This document shows positions 19,558-28,393 of a stretch of DNA of 64,000 nucleotides, in pieces. The notes beneath the pieces were generated by a model. That model was given only the letters and a program-made list of their open reading frames with translations, did no database searches and was not told the origin of the DNA. A program made the translations under genes and the position numbers. This stretch comes from Candidatus Aminicenantota bacterium (GTDB lineage: Bacteria > Acidobacteriota > Aminicenantia > Aminicenantales > Saccharicenantaceae): assembly GCA_017999365.1 (NCBI GenBank), contig JAGNLW010000001.1, positions 628,239 through 692,238 of the forward strand, read 5' to 3'. Positions within the stretch are counted from its first letter, which is position 1, and each line of letters starts with the position of its first letter.

Positions 19558-19895
19558 ACGGACACGAGTGGGTCAAGGGCTTCCCCGGCGCGGTCACCGT
19601 CTGCGACACCGAGGGCCGCATCCTGGAGATGAACGACCGGTCACGGGAGGTCTTCGCCGCCGACGGCGGGGCCGCGCTCGTCGGGACGAACGTCCTCGAC
19701 TGCCACCCCGAGCCGAGCCGGTCGAAGCTCGCCGGGATGATGCGGGAGCGGCGCGAGAACGTCTACACGATCAAAAAGAAGGGCCGCAAGAAGCTCATCT
19801 ACCAGACGCCCTGGTACCGGGACGGCGTCTACGCCGGATTCGTCGAGCTCTCGCTCGAGATCCCCTGGGACATGCTCCACTTCGACCGGGACTAA
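19554..19895 (+). CDS. stand-alone PAS-domain protein
   Basis: 113 residues, essentially one PAS fold: GAVTVCDTEGRILEMND, then a GTNVLDCHP segment, and C-terminal strands ending FVELSLEIPWDMLHFD. No kinase, cyclase or HTH output domain is attached. The protein is probably cytoplasmic and may bind a small ligand or a partner protein. Its ATGA overlap with the membrane-protein gene places it in the acylase operon. Confidence 0.8.
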   Translation: MNGHEWVKGFPGAVTVCDTEGRILEMNDRSREVFAADGGAALVGTNVLDCHPEPSRSKLAGMMRERRENVYTIKKKGRKKLIYQTPWYRDGVYAGFVELSLEIPWDMLHFDRD

Positions 19896-19900
19896 AAGAA

Positions 19901-19956
19901 GGTACCTGGTCTTTACAAACGCCTTTTCCCCCCAAGAAGTGTAAAGACCTGGCCCC
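19901..19956. repeat. family A palindromic repeat, copy A3 (forward)
   Basis: Arms GGTACCTGGTCTTTACA and TGTAAAGACCTGGCCCC surround a loop where the usual CTCCCCTGGAG hairpin is degraded. It lies between two convergent operons, 5 bases after one stop codon. Confidence 0.9.
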
Positions 19957-19971
19957 GGCGGGACAGGCGCC

Positions 19972-21828
19972 TCAAAGCAGCGCCGTGGTCATGAGCGGCA
20001 CGTAGGTGATGAGCAGGACCGCGGCCAGCCCCAACAACAGGAAAACCCAGACGTCCTTGTAGACCCGCGTGATCGGCTCGTCGAACCGGTAGGAGGCCAG
20101 GTAGAGGTTCAGCCCGACCGGCGGCGTCAAATACCCCAGCTCCAAGTTGGCCAGGAAGATGATCCCGAGGTGCACCGGGTGGATGCCGAAGTGCTGGCCG
20201 AGCGGGATGATCAGCGGCACGACGACCAGGATGGCCGAATAGATGTCCATGAAGCAGCCGACAACGAGCAGGGCCAGGTTGAGCAGGAGCAGGAAGATGT
20301 ATTTGGACGAGATGGAGGCGGCCACCCACGCGCTCAGCTTCTGGGGGATCTGGGCGTCGATGACGTAGTAGGACAGGCCGTTGGCCAGGGCCAGGATGAT
20401 GAGGACGCCGCCGATGATGGGCACGGCGCTCAGGAAGATGCGCGGCAGCTCGCGGAGACGCAGGTCATTCTTGATGAAGGTCTCGACGACGAAAGCGTAG
20501 AGCAGGGCGACGGCCGCGCTCTCCTGGAGGCTGGCCACGCCGCCGAAGTAAAGGGCGAAGACGAGGACCGGCAGGAGGAGCTCCCAGAACGAGTCCCGCA
20601 GGGCCCGCAGCGCCTCGCCCGGCTTGAACGGGTGCCGCGGGATGCCCTTCTTCACCGAGTAGGCGACACCCAGGGCCATGACCGACACGACCAGGAACGC
20701 GCCCGGCAGCAGCCCCCCGACGAACATGTCCTTGATGCTCGTCTGGGAGATGACGCCGTAGATGATGACCGGCAGGCTGGGCGGGAAGAGCAGGCCGACC
20801 GAGCCCGCCGCCGTCAGCAGTCCGACCGTGAAGCGCTTGGGATAGCCGGCCTTCTCCAGGATGACGGCCAGCAGGCCGCCCAGGCAGAGGATGGTCACGC
20901 CCGAGGCGCCCGTGAAGGTCGTGAAGAAGGCGCAGACGAGGACGGCCATGACCGTCAGGCCGCCCGGGAACCAGCCGAAGACGGCCTGGAAGAAGCGGAC
21001 CATGCGCTCGCCCGCCTTGCTCTCGGACAGGAAGAACCCGACCGCCGCGAAGAGGGGGATGGCCGGGATGGCGTTGCCCGTCAGGACGCTGTAGGCCTGG
21101 TTGGGGACGATCTCGAGCGGCAGGCCGGCCTTGGCGAAAAGCAGGTAGCCGATGCCGCCGAGGACGGTGAAGATGGGCAGCCCGAGCACGGCCGCGACGA
21201 CGAGCAGGACGATCATCGGCCCGGCCGCCGCCGCCACGGCCGGCCCCAGGACGCCCTGGACCGCCGCGAGCGCCGGCACGGGACGGGCCCCGCCCGCCGT
21301 CACGAGCTGGACGAGCGGCCCGAAGCCGAGGACGAGCCCCAGCGCGGCCGCCGCGACCCCCGCCCCGACCCGCGCTCTCTTCCGCTCGAGAGCGCCGACG
21401 AAGCGGACGCTCATGGCCAGGAAGCCGGCGGTCATGACCAGGACCAGCAGGCGCTTCGGCACGAAGCTGATGCGGTCGGTCGCCGCGAAGGCCGTCCAGG
21501 TGAAGGACAGCGCGCTCAGGGCGAAGGCCAGGGTCAAGCCGGAGGCCAGCGCGGCCGTCAGGACCTCGGCCGGCCCCTTGAGCCGCTTGGGCAGGAACAG
21601 CCCCGTGGCCAGGGCGATGTGCTTCTTCTGGCGCGAGGTCACGGCCGCCGCGACGAAGGTCGCCGCCAGGACCAGGTGCTCGACCCAGACGGTCGAGTTC
21701 CGCAGCCCCGTATTGAGGACCCGCCGCGTCACGACCTCGACGAGGAGCAGGACGGCCAGGGCGAAGATCGACAGGAAGGCCAGCGCGTCCTCGAGGCCGC
21801 GGACGGCGCGGACGGCCTTACCGGCCAC
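19972..21828 (-). CDS. TRAP transporter fused small/large permease (DctQM)
   Basis: 618 residues with about 16 to 17 membrane helices. Residues 1-150 form a DctQ-like four-helix small permease (VWVEHLVLAATFVAAA), then a linker with hydrophobic segments leads to a DctM-type large permease from about 190 onward. The latter has GNAIPAIPLFAAVGFFLSES, FTTFTGASGVTILCLGG, LLFPPSLPVIIYG and LELGYLTPPVGLNLYL. TRAP permeases use ion gradients to import organic acids or amino acids delivered by a DctP protein. The start overlaps the dctP gene by 11 bases. The substrate cannot be inferred. Confidence 0.92.
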   Translation of the reverse strand: MAGKAVRAVRGLEDALAFLSIFALAVLLLVEVVTRRVLNTGLRNSTVWVEHLVLAATFVAAAVTSRQKKHIALATGLFLPKRLKGPAEVLTAALASGLTLAFALSALSFTWTAFAATDRISFVPKRLLVLVMTAGFLAMSVRFVGALERKRARVGAGVAAAALGLVLGFGPLVQLVTAGGARPVPALAAVQGVLGPAVAAAAGPMIVLLVVAAVLGLPIFTVLGGIGYLLFAKAGLPLEIVPNQAYSVLTGNAIPAIPLFAAVGFFLSESKAGERMVRFFQAVFGWFPGGLTVMAVLVCAFFTTFTGASGVTILCLGGLLAVILEKAGYPKRFTVGLLTAAGSVGLLFPPSLPVIIYGVISQTSIKDMFVGGLLPGAFLVVSVMALGVAYSVKKGIPRHPFKPGEALRALRDSFWELLLPVLVFALYFGGVASLQESAAVALLYAFVVETFIKNDLRLRELPRIFLSAVPIIGGVLIILALANGLSYYVIDAQIPQKLSAWVAASISSKYIFLLLLNLALLVVGCFMDIYSAILVVVPLIIPLGQHFGIHPVHLGIIFLANLELGYLTPPVGLNLYLASYRFDEPITRVYKDVWVFLLLGLAAVLLITYVPLMTTALL

Positions 21829-22849
21829 GGGACTTCCGGAATTCCTGGACGTAGCCGGCGATGCGATCGTAGACCTCCTTCGAGAACACGGGGCCGATGA
21901 GCTGCGCGATGGCCCGGTCGGCGGCCTCGTGCCATCGGGGAAGGCTGCCGGGAGCGGGGTCGTGGACGACGAGGCCGTTGTCCTTCATCATCTTGACCGC
22001 GTCGGCCTCGAGCCGCATGGTCTCCTCGTAGAGTCCGCGGGCGGCCGCGGCCACCGCGTCGAGGAAGGGCTGTCGGAACTCGGCCGGAACGGAGTCCCAG
22101 GCCCGGTCGCTGAGGATGAGCCCGCCGATGAGCGGGGCCAGGGAAGGCGCGAACATGTGCGGGATGAGGGCGAAGTACTGGCCCGAGGCGGCCACCAGGG
22201 GCGGCAGGTAGGCGGCCGTGACCGCGCCGCTTTGGAGCTGGATCATGAGCTCGTTCGAGTCCCCGGTCAGGGTCTCGTAGCCCATCCGCTTCCAGACCTG
22301 TTCGAGCTCGGGGAAATCGGCGGAGACGCAGAACTTGAGCTTCTTCATGTCGTCGGGCACGGCGATGGGCGACTTGGTGAAGAAATTGACCCAGCCGGCG
22401 AGCGTCCAGAGCATGACCTTGAAGCCCTTGTCCTCGAGGGCCTTCTCGAACGAGGGCTTGACCCGCTCGAAGACGGCGTCGAACTCCTCCCGGGAGTGGA
22501 AGAGGAGCGGCAGGCTGAGGACCATCAGGGAATGGTCGATCTTGGCCAGGCCGATGTTGGAGAAGACCCCGCCCTGGACGACGCCCAGGCGCATCTTGCG
22601 GATCATGTCCTGCTCGCTGCCGGCGATGCCCCCGGGATAGATCTTGACCTGGACCGCGCCGTTGGAGATGCGCTCCCAGTCGCGGGCGACCTGCTCGAGG
22701 GCCTTGTCCCAGGGCGAGCGGGCCGGGGCGATGCTGGCGATCTTGATGACCACGGCGCCGCCGGCGGCGGGAGCGGGCGAGGGCGAGGCGACGAGCGAAG
22801 CGGTCGAGACGACGGCGAAGGCGACGAGAAGGATCGGGAGGTTCCTCAT
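21818..22849 (-). CDS. TRAP transporter substrate-binding protein (DctP)
   Basis: A 343-residue periplasmic binding protein with signal peptide MRNLPILLVAFAVVSTASLVAS. The mature part has IKIASIAPARSPWDKAL, the family segment NGAVQVKIYPGGIAGSEQDMIRKMRLG, and KLKFCVSADFPELEQVWKRMG around the position of the substrate-binding arginine; no arginine is found at the classic FRV site here (KFCVS instead). It overlaps the fused permease gene downstream and the tatT gene upstream, giving the order tatT-dctP-dctQM. Confidence 0.92.
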   Translation of the reverse strand: MRNLPILLVAFAVVSTASLVASPSPAPAAGGAVVIKIASIAPARSPWDKALEQVARDWERISNGAVQVKIYPGGIAGSEQDMIRKMRLGVVQGGVFSNIGLAKIDHSLMVLSLPLLFHSREEFDAVFERVKPSFEKALEDKGFKVMLWTLAGWVNFFTKSPIAVPDDMKKLKFCVSADFPELEQVWKRMGYETLTGDSNELMIQLQSGAVTAAYLPPLVAASGQYFALIPHMFAPSLAPLIGGLILSDRAWDSVPAEFRQPFLDAVAAAARGLYEETMRLEADAVKMMKDNGLVVHDPAPGSLPRWHEAADRAIAQLIGPVFSKEVYDRIAGYVQEFRKSRGR

Positions 22850-23805
22850 GGCTTTTCCAGTTCGATGAAGAGATCGTCGATGTGGTCGAGATACCAGCGG
22901 GCCTTGCGCTGGTTGAGGATGTTGACCAGGCGCGTCGACGGGCTCGAGGCCGGGTCGAAGGCCAGGACCTCCTCGAGCAGGCGCTTGAACTCGGCGGCGT
23001 TCTGCTCCTTGACGCAGACGGTCGTGGCCAAGGCGACCAGCGGCGAGGTGTCGGTCTTGGCCGAGGCGGCCCGGGCCCGGGCGAAGTGCTCGCGGGCCTT
23101 GGCGGCGTCGCCGCCGAGGTAGCCGGGCAGGGAACCGTAGTAGCCGACGTAGAAGCCGTCGAGGGCGCCCCGGCCGTAGCCGGGATCGAGGGCGGCCACG
23201 CGCTCGATCATGGCCCGGGTCTGGGGCACGGTCTGGCCCAAGGTCATGTCGAGGGGATCGACCGAGAAGGCGGCCAGCCAGCCGAGGGCCGTCCAGTAGA
23301 GGAGATCGGCGTCGGCCTTGCGGAACGGGGCCAAGGCCTCGGCGTAGCGGCGCTCCTTGAGCTGCCGGCGGATGCGGGGATTGCGCTTCTCGACGGACGC
23401 GAACAGGATGTCGCGGCCGCGCAGGTAGAGGTTCTTGGCCCGGGCCAGGAGGTATTCCTTCTTGTCGAGCTCGGCCCGCGGCGTCATGTCGGCGGGATTC
23501 TCGACGAAGGCGTTGGCGTACATGACGTAGAGGCTGCCGGTGCGCAGCCGCAGGCCGTCGTGCCCGGGGAGCGAGGCCAGGAGGGTCTCGTAGAGCTTGA
23601 TGGCGAAGGGCAGGGCGTCGCCGACGAAGTCGGGGTCGTTGTCCGAGGTGAAGACGTCGCCCGAACCGGAGGAGCCGGCCAGGAAGCCGGCGGCCTTCTT
23701 CAGGGCCAGCTTCTCGATGGAACAGGAAGACAGAACGAGCGCGAGGACGAACGCGAGGACGGGAACGACCGGGGCGGATCCGGCACGGGCCGTCTTCATC
23801 CTCAT
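22846..23805 (-). CDS. TRAP transporter TatT-component lipoprotein
   Basis: 319 residues. A signal peptide ends in lipobox VLSSCS, and the helical, TPR-like mature part matches the TatT (T-component) family of TRAP systems (APFRKADADLLYWTALGWLAAF, DPGYGRGALDGFYVGYYGSLPGYLGGD). T components form trimers that bind the DctP protein in the periplasm. GGAGG sits 6 bases before the ATG at 23805; two other in-frame ATGs at 23811 and 23799 flank it. The 3' end overlaps the dctP start by 4 bases. Confidence 0.85.
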   Translation of the reverse strand: MRMKTARAGSAPVVPVLAFVLALVLSSCSIEKLALKKAAGFLAGSSGSGDVFTSDNDPDFVGDALPFAIKLYETLLASLPGHDGLRLRTGSLYVMYANAFVENPADMTPRAELDKKEYLLARAKNLYLRGRDILFASVEKRNPRIRRQLKERRYAEALAPFRKADADLLYWTALGWLAAFSVDPLDMTLGQTVPQTRAMIERVAALDPGYGRGALDGFYVGYYGSLPGYLGGDAAKAREHFARARAASAKTDTSPLVALATTVCVKEQNAAEFKRLLEEVLAFDPASSPSTRLVNILNQRKARWYLDHIDDLFIELEKP

Positions 23806-23874
23806 GCGCATCCTCCAGGCACAGGTCTCGAACGACTTTCCACGTCCGCTGGGCTCCTCTTCCCTTCGCATTCC

Positions 23875-23903
23875 AGGATAGGACGGGCCGCCCGATTAGT
23901 CAA
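23875..23903 (-). promoter_or_regulatory. promoter of the tatT-dctP-dctQM operon
   Basis: On the minus strand: TTGACT (23903-23898), a 17-base spacer, TATCCT (23880-23875). Confidence 0.55.
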
Positions 23904-23963
23904 ATCGGCGGGCCGCGGGGAGAGCGGAGCGGAACGAGGGCAGGCGCGGCCGGACCGGCCGGC

Positions 23964-25352
23964 TCAGGGCGTGCGGGCGGAACGGGCCTTGAAGAACAGA
24001 TAGACGGGGACGCCGACGGCCGCCGTGGCCAGGGCGACCAGGGATTCCTTGGGCCGCTCGAGGAAGGACAGGACGAGGATGGCCGTCCCGGCGAGGAGAT
24101 ACACGGCCGAGGCCACGGGGTAGCCCGGCAGCTTGACGGCGCTGCGGCCGGTGCGGCGGAGCTTGAAGACGCCGACGACGGCCAGGAGCGGGAAGATGCC
24201 GAGCGAGAAGCTCATGTAGGTCAGGAGCTGGTCGAAGGTGCCCAGGAAGACCATGACGGCGGCGATGGCGCCCTGCAGGACGATCGAGCGGGTCGGGACG
24301 GCCGAGCGCGGGTCGACGAAGGCGATGGACCTGAAGAAGATGCCGTCGCGGGCCATCGAGTAATAGACGCGCGGGCCGAGGATGAGGTAGGCGCTGAGCG
24401 AGGAGAACAGGGCGAACGAGACGAGCAGCGAGAGGACGGTCTCGGCGGCCGGCCCGAAGAGGTTGCCGGCGGCCAGCCCGGCGACCGAGATGACGCCCTC
24501 CATCGCGCCGGGGGCGATGGCGTAGACGTAGAAGACGTTGAGGGCGGCGTAAAGGAGGGTGACGACGGCCGTGCCGAGCAGGAGCGAGCGGGGCAGGTTG
24601 CGCAGGGGGTCGCGGACCTCGGAGCCGACGTAGGCCGAGGCGTTCCAGCCGCTGTAGGCGAACATGATCCACATCAGCGACAGGCCCATGGTCTTGAGGC
24701 CGGCGAAGTCGAAGCGGAAGGGGGCGGCGGCGGCGAAGTGGGCGAACGTGCCCTTGCCGACGGCGAAGCCGGCCGCGACCAGGCCGACGATGAGCAGGAC
24801 CTTGAGGCCGGTCAGGACGTTCTGGACCCGGGCCCCGGTCTTGAGGCCGCGGGTGTGGAGGAAGGTGAAGGCGGCGATGATGAGCACGGCGAAGAGCTTC
24901 TTCATGAGCTTGGCCTCGACCGGCTCGGGGAACAGGCCGAGGCGGAGGAGGCCGGGGAAGGCCCGGGTCAGGTACTCGGAGAAGCCGATGGCCGAGGCGG
25001 CGATGGGCGCGGAGAAGCCGACGAAGAAGGAGACCCAGCCGGAGAGGAAGCCCAGGACCGGGTGGTAGAGGCGCGACAGGAAGGCGTACTCGCCGCCGGC
25101 CTGGGGGAAGGCGGCCCCGAGCTCGCCGTAACTGAGGGCGCCGCACAGGGCGACGAGCCCGCCGAAGAGCCAAAGGCCGATCATGACCCCGGGGTGGTGG
25201 AGGTCCTGCATCAGCAGGCCCGAGGTCGTGAAGATGCCGGCGCCGATCATGTTGGCGACGACGATGTTGGTCAGCGGGAAGAGGCCGAGCTTGCGCTCGA
25301 GGCCGTTGGCGGGGGCCGCGGCGGCGGGCGGGGGCGTCGTTCGTTCGCTCAT
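23964..25352 (-). CDS. APC-family amino-acid permease
   Basis: A 462-residue transporter with 12 predicted helices. It opens with the family segment LGLFPLTNIVVANMIGAGIF, whose GAGIF corresponds to the unwound helix 1 that binds the amino-acid backbone. YGELGAAFPQAGGEYAFLSR and FAYSGWNASAYVGSEVRDP follow. It is most like the LAT/serine-threonine-type branch of the APC superfamily. The ORF is open to 25457, but MSERTTPP at 25352 fits a promoter just upstream. Monocistronic by position. Substrate not resolved. Confidence 0.9.
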   Translation of the reverse strand: MSERTTPPPAAAAPANGLERKLGLFPLTNIVVANMIGAGIFTTSGLLMQDLHHPGVMIGLWLFGGLVALCGALSYGELGAAFPQAGGEYAFLSRLYHPVLGFLSGWVSFFVGFSAPIAASAIGFSEYLTRAFPGLLRLGLFPEPVEAKLMKKLFAVLIIAAFTFLHTRGLKTGARVQNVLTGLKVLLIVGLVAAGFAVGKGTFAHFAAAAPFRFDFAGLKTMGLSLMWIMFAYSGWNASAYVGSEVRDPLRNLPRSLLLGTAVVTLLYAALNVFYVYAIAPGAMEGVISVAGLAAGNLFGPAAETVLSLLVSFALFSSLSAYLILGPRVYYSMARDGIFFRSIAFVDPRSAVPTRSIVLQGAIAAVMVFLGTFDQLLTYMSFSLGIFPLLAVVGVFKLRRTGRSAVKLPGYPVASAVYLLAGTAILVLSFLERPKESLVALATAAVGVPVYLFFKARSARTP

Positions 25353-25374
25353 GCGGATCGTCTCGTTTCGCTCT

Positions 25375-25403
25375 ACTCTATCCGCCCGCGCATGACCTGT
25401 CAA
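25375..25403 (-). promoter_or_regulatory. promoter of the APC permease gene
   Basis: Minus strand: TTGACA (25403-25398), a 17-base spacer, TAGAGT (25380-25375), about 22 bases before the chosen start. Confidence 0.6.
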
Positions 25404-25440
25404 TTGTCCGGACCGGGCGGGCGAGCGCCGGCTGCGGGAG

Positions 25441-25459
25441 AGACCTGGCCTTCGCAAAG
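25441..25459. repeat. half copy of family A repeat
   Basis: AGACCTGGCCTTCGCAAAG matches the left arm of the A7 variant (ACCTGGTCTTCGCAAA). The right arm is missing and a family C palindrome follows at once. Confidence 0.55.
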
Positions 25460-25488
25460 GGGGACACGTACCTGGGGTACGTGTCCCC
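25460..25488. repeat. family C palindrome, copy C1 (perfect)
   Basis: 13-base perfect arms GGGGACACGTACC and GGTACGTGTCCCC with a 3-base loop. It starts 5 bases after the stop codon of the SecA-like gene (minus strand) and could also fold in its mRNA. Confidence 0.9.
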
Positions 25489-25493
25489 AGGGG

Positions 25494-27932
25494 TCAGAGA
25501 CGACCCGGCCCCTTCTTGCGGAAACGCCGGGCCACGATGGCCAGGACGTAGAGAGGGCCGTAGAGGGCGGCGGCCGCGGAGGCGAAGCCGACGTTCGTGC
25601 CCTTGAGGAGCTCGACGCCCCAGCCGAGCTGGTCGTCGTCGACGAGATAGGTCCAGGTCGAGGACGGGCCCTTGAGCCCCTCCGCGTCGAGGTCGATGGG
25701 CCCGTCGCGGCGGGCAAGGTCGGCGAGCGACGCGGCGACGACCTCGCCGATCCGGCGCTCGAGGTCGAGGAAGGCGTCCGTCGCTTCCTTTTGGAACTCG
25801 GTCAGCGGCTCCTTGCGGCCGAGCGAGACGAGGTGGATGCCTTCGCGCAGGTCCGCCAGCCAGGCCAGGTGCTCGGCCCACAGCCGGTCGATGTGGAAGA
25901 GCGCGGCCCGGCGGGCGAGGCGCTCGAAGGCCTCGCGGCCGAAGCGGGCTTCGCCGGCGGCGGCGAGCTCCGTGGCCGGCGCGAACGGGGCCCCCTCCCC
26001 CGCCGCGGACGCGAACACGGCGTCGCGCCAGCCGGCGACGATGCGCCGCTGGGTGTCGACGAGCGTCGTGTAGTTCCAGACGGCCCGGCGCAGGTCGAGG
26101 TTGCGGCCCTCGATGACGCGCTGGCCGTGGACGATCTCCCGGCGCAGGAGGGCGTCGTCGACCTCGCCGGCCCGCCGCTCCAAGCGGTGGCGCGCGAACA
26201 GGCGCGGCCCGAGCCCGTAGCGTTCGAAGACGTCGTCCTCGAGGGAGATGAAGAAGCGCGACGCGCCGGGGTCGCCCTGGCGGCCGGCCCGGCCCCGGAG
26301 CTGGTCGTCGACGCGCCGGCTCTCGTGCCGGTTGGTGCCGATGACGGTGAGACCGCCGAGGGCGGCGACGCGGTCCCGCTCCTCTTCGTCGGGCCCGCCG
26401 AGCTTGATGTCCGTGCCGCGGCCGGCCATGTTGGTCGAGATGGTCACCGCGCCGGGGGCCCCGGCCCGGGCGATGACGGCCGCCTCGAGCTCGTCGTTCT
26501 TGGCGTTGAGGACTTCGCAGGAGACGCCGGCCGGGCCGAGCGCCGCGGTCAGCTCCTCCGATTCGCGGACGCTGGCCGTCCCGACCAGGACGGGCCGCCC
26601 GGCGGCATGAAGGCGGGCGACCTCGCGGACGAGGGCCTCGAGCTTGGCGGCTTTGTGGGTGAAGACGGCGTCCGGGAGGTCGGTCCGGACGCACGGCCGG
26701 TGGGGCGGGACGACGACGCCGCCGAGACCGTAGAACTCCTTGAGCTCGCGGGCCGACGGCACGGCCGTGGCCGTCATGCCGCAGAGGATCGGGTAGAGCC
26801 GGAAGTAGTGCTGGAGCGTGATCTGGCCGAGGACGCGGCCCTCGGAACCGCGGCGGACGCCTTCCTTGGCCTCGACGGCGGCCTGCAGGCCGTCGGGCCA
26901 ATGGCGCTTGTCCATGACCCGGCCGGTGAACTCGTCGACGATCGCGACGCGGCCGTCGCGGACGATGTAGTCGACGTCGCGCTCGAGGAGGGCCCGGGCG
27001 TGGAGGGCGCAGTGGACGCCGGCCAGGAGCGATCCGTTCCCGGCGTCGAACAGGCCGCCGCGGCCGAGCGCGGCCTCGAGCCGGCGGATGCCCGCGTCCG
27101 TCGGATAGACGTTGGCCCGGTCGGCGTCGACCTCGAAGTCGCGGCCGGGCTCGAGGGCCCCGACCAGGGCGGCCAGGCGCGGCGCGTCCGTCTCGCCCGC
27201 GCTCCAATCGCCGGAGATGACGAGCGGGACGCGGGCCTCGTCGACGAGGATGGAGTCGGCTTCGTCGACCAAGGCCACGCCGAAGGGCCGGTGGACGAGC
27301 TCGGCGGGCTCGTAGGCCAATCGGTCCCGCAGGTAGTCGAAGCCGGCTTCCTTGGCCGTGGCGTAGACAACGTCGGCGGCGTAGGCGGCGCGCTTGGCGG
27401 CGCGGTCCTGCCCCTCCTGGACGACGCCGACCGAGAGGCCGAGCAGGCGGTAGGCCGGGCCCATCCAGGCCGCGTCGCGGCGGGCCAGGTAGTCGTTGAA
27501 GGTCAGGACGTGGACGGGGCGTCCGGAGAAGGCGTAGCAGGCAGCCGCGAATACGGCCGAGAGCGTCTTGCCCTCGCCCGTCGGCAGCTCGGCGATCCGG
27601 CCGCCGGCCATGGCCAGGGCGGCCACGATCTGGACGTCGTGGGCGGCGAGCCCGACGCCGCGGCGGGCCGCTTCGACGGCCAGCGCGACGCCCTCGACGC
27701 TGGAGGAGGAGGAGGAGGAGGAGGAGGAGGAGGGCGCGGACGGCGAAGACCGCCGGGTGAGCCGCGCTTTCAGTTCGTCGGCCCGCTCCCGGATCTCCTC
27801 GTCTCTCGAGTGCCCGAGCCCGGCGCGCTCGCTGAATTCCCTGACCCGGCCCACCTCCTTGAAATGGGCGGTCAGATCGTCCTCGACCGGATGGCCGCGG
27901 AAGCGGTTGAACAACGTCCGTAGCTTGCCCAT
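25494..27932 (-). CDS. SecA-like preprotein translocase ATPase (SecA2 type)
   Basis: An 812-residue SecA-family ATPase. Nucleotide-binding motifs are clear: Walker A AELPTGEGKT near residue 115, LVDEADSILVDEARVPLVISG near 220, TISTNMAGRGTDIKLGG, and RRVDDQLRGRAGRQGDPGASRF. The C-terminal zinc-binding tail of housekeeping SecA is absent; the protein ends in a hydrophobic then basic stretch (VLAIVARRFRKKGPGRL). An unusual run of 11 serines lies at about residues 68-78, before the first ATPase motif. These traits suggest an accessory SecA2, though a divergent main SecA cannot be excluded. The stop abuts palindrome C1. Confidence 0.82.
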   Translation of the reverse strand: MGKLRTLFNRFRGHPVEDDLTAHFKEVGRVREFSERAGLGHSRDEEIRERADELKARLTRRSSPSAPSSSSSSSSSSSVEGVALAVEAARRGVGLAAHDVQIVAALAMAGGRIAELPTGEGKTLSAVFAAACYAFSGRPVHVLTFNDYLARRDAAWMGPAYRLLGLSVGVVQEGQDRAAKRAAYAADVVYATAKEAGFDYLRDRLAYEPAELVHRPFGVALVDEADSILVDEARVPLVISGDWSAGETDAPRLAALVGALEPGRDFEVDADRANVYPTDAGIRRLEAALGRGGLFDAGNGSLLAGVHCALHARALLERDVDYIVRDGRVAIVDEFTGRVMDKRHWPDGLQAAVEAKEGVRRGSEGRVLGQITLQHYFRLYPILCGMTATAVPSARELKEFYGLGGVVVPPHRPCVRTDLPDAVFTHKAAKLEALVREVARLHAAGRPVLVGTASVRESEELTAALGPAGVSCEVLNAKNDELEAAVIARAGAPGAVTISTNMAGRGTDIKLGGPDEEERDRVAALGGLTVIGTNRHESRRVDDQLRGRAGRQGDPGASRFFISLEDDVFERYGLGPRLFARHRLERRAGEVDDALLRREIVHGQRVIEGRNLDLRRAVWNYTTLVDTQRRIVAGWRDAVFASAAGEGAPFAPATELAAAGEARFGREAFERLARRAALFHIDRLWAEHLAWLADLREGIHLVSLGRKEPLTEFQKEATDAFLDLERRIGEVVAASLADLARRDGPIDLDAEGLKGPSSTWTYLVDDDQLGWGVELLKGTNVGFASAAAALYGPLYVLAIVARRFRKKGPGRL
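27702..27733. repeat. trinucleotide microsatellite (GGA/TCC)n inside the SecA-like gene
   Basis: About 10.7 tandem GGA units on the plus strand, read as TCC serine codons on the coding strand. Unit changes would keep the frame and alter only the length of the serine run. Confidence 0.95.
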
Positions 27933-28007
27933 GGGGATCCTCCTCTCAGGAACGGGCGGAACGGCCGGCGCCGGCGAGGCCGGCGCGAACGGGGAGGCCT
28001 GAGGGGG

Positions 28008-28214
28008 TCAGCGGGGCGGGCTTCGGAGGAGAGGAAGGCCCGCGGGACGGGCGACCGGCGAACCGGCGAACGCGGGCTCGCCGCGCGGCCGGACCGATAG
28101 TGAGACCGCGCAGAGGAACAGGGCGAGAACGAAGGGCAGGGGCAGGAAGACCACGGCCAGGATGAGGAACGGTACGGCGAACCGGCTGATCATGGCCTCT
28201 CGCTTCTTCCCCAT
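28008..28214 (-). CDS. possible small membrane protein
   Basis: A 68-residue frame starting MGKKREAMISRFAVPFL, with one long hydrophobic segment (about residues 10-38) and a Pro/Arg-rich tail. It lies just upstream of the SecA-like gene on the same strand. I do not recognise the family. The charged start followed by a helix makes it plausible, but the tail looks like translated high-GC noise. Confidence 0.4.
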   Translation of the reverse strand: MGKKREAMISRFAVPFLILAVVFLPLPFVLALFLCAVSLSVRPRGEPAFAGSPVARPAGLPLLRSPPR

Positions 28215-28253
28215 TCTAGGCTTCCCTCCCGGCCCCGTCAACGTCGTTCGGAT

Positions 28254-28309
28254 GGGACCTGGTCTTTACAAACCTCACTTCTCCCCTGGAGATGTAAAGA
28301 CCTGGCCCC
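28254..28309. repeat. family A palindromic repeat, copy A4 (forward)
   Basis: GGGACCTGGTCTTTACA and TGTAAAGACCTGGCCCC arms with the inner CTCCCCTGGAG hairpin. With A5, in the reverse orientation, it brackets the single gene at 28394-29326. Confidence 0.9.
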
Positions 28310-28344
28310 TTCCGGCCGATGCCGGGCGTGGTCATCGGGCCGCC

Positions 28345-28373
28345 TTGTCCGCCATCCCCTCGGGGATTATAAT
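28345..28373 (+). promoter_or_regulatory. promoter of the gene at 28394
   Basis: TTGTCC (28345-28350), a 17-base spacer, TATAAT (28368-28373), 20 bases upstream of the start. Confidence 0.6.
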
Positions 28374-28393
28374 GGTGCGAACCGGGAACCGCC

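Noticed and set aside
27702..27733. Serine microsatellite as a phase-variation switch
   Set aside because: The unit is three bases, so slippage changes length but not frame.
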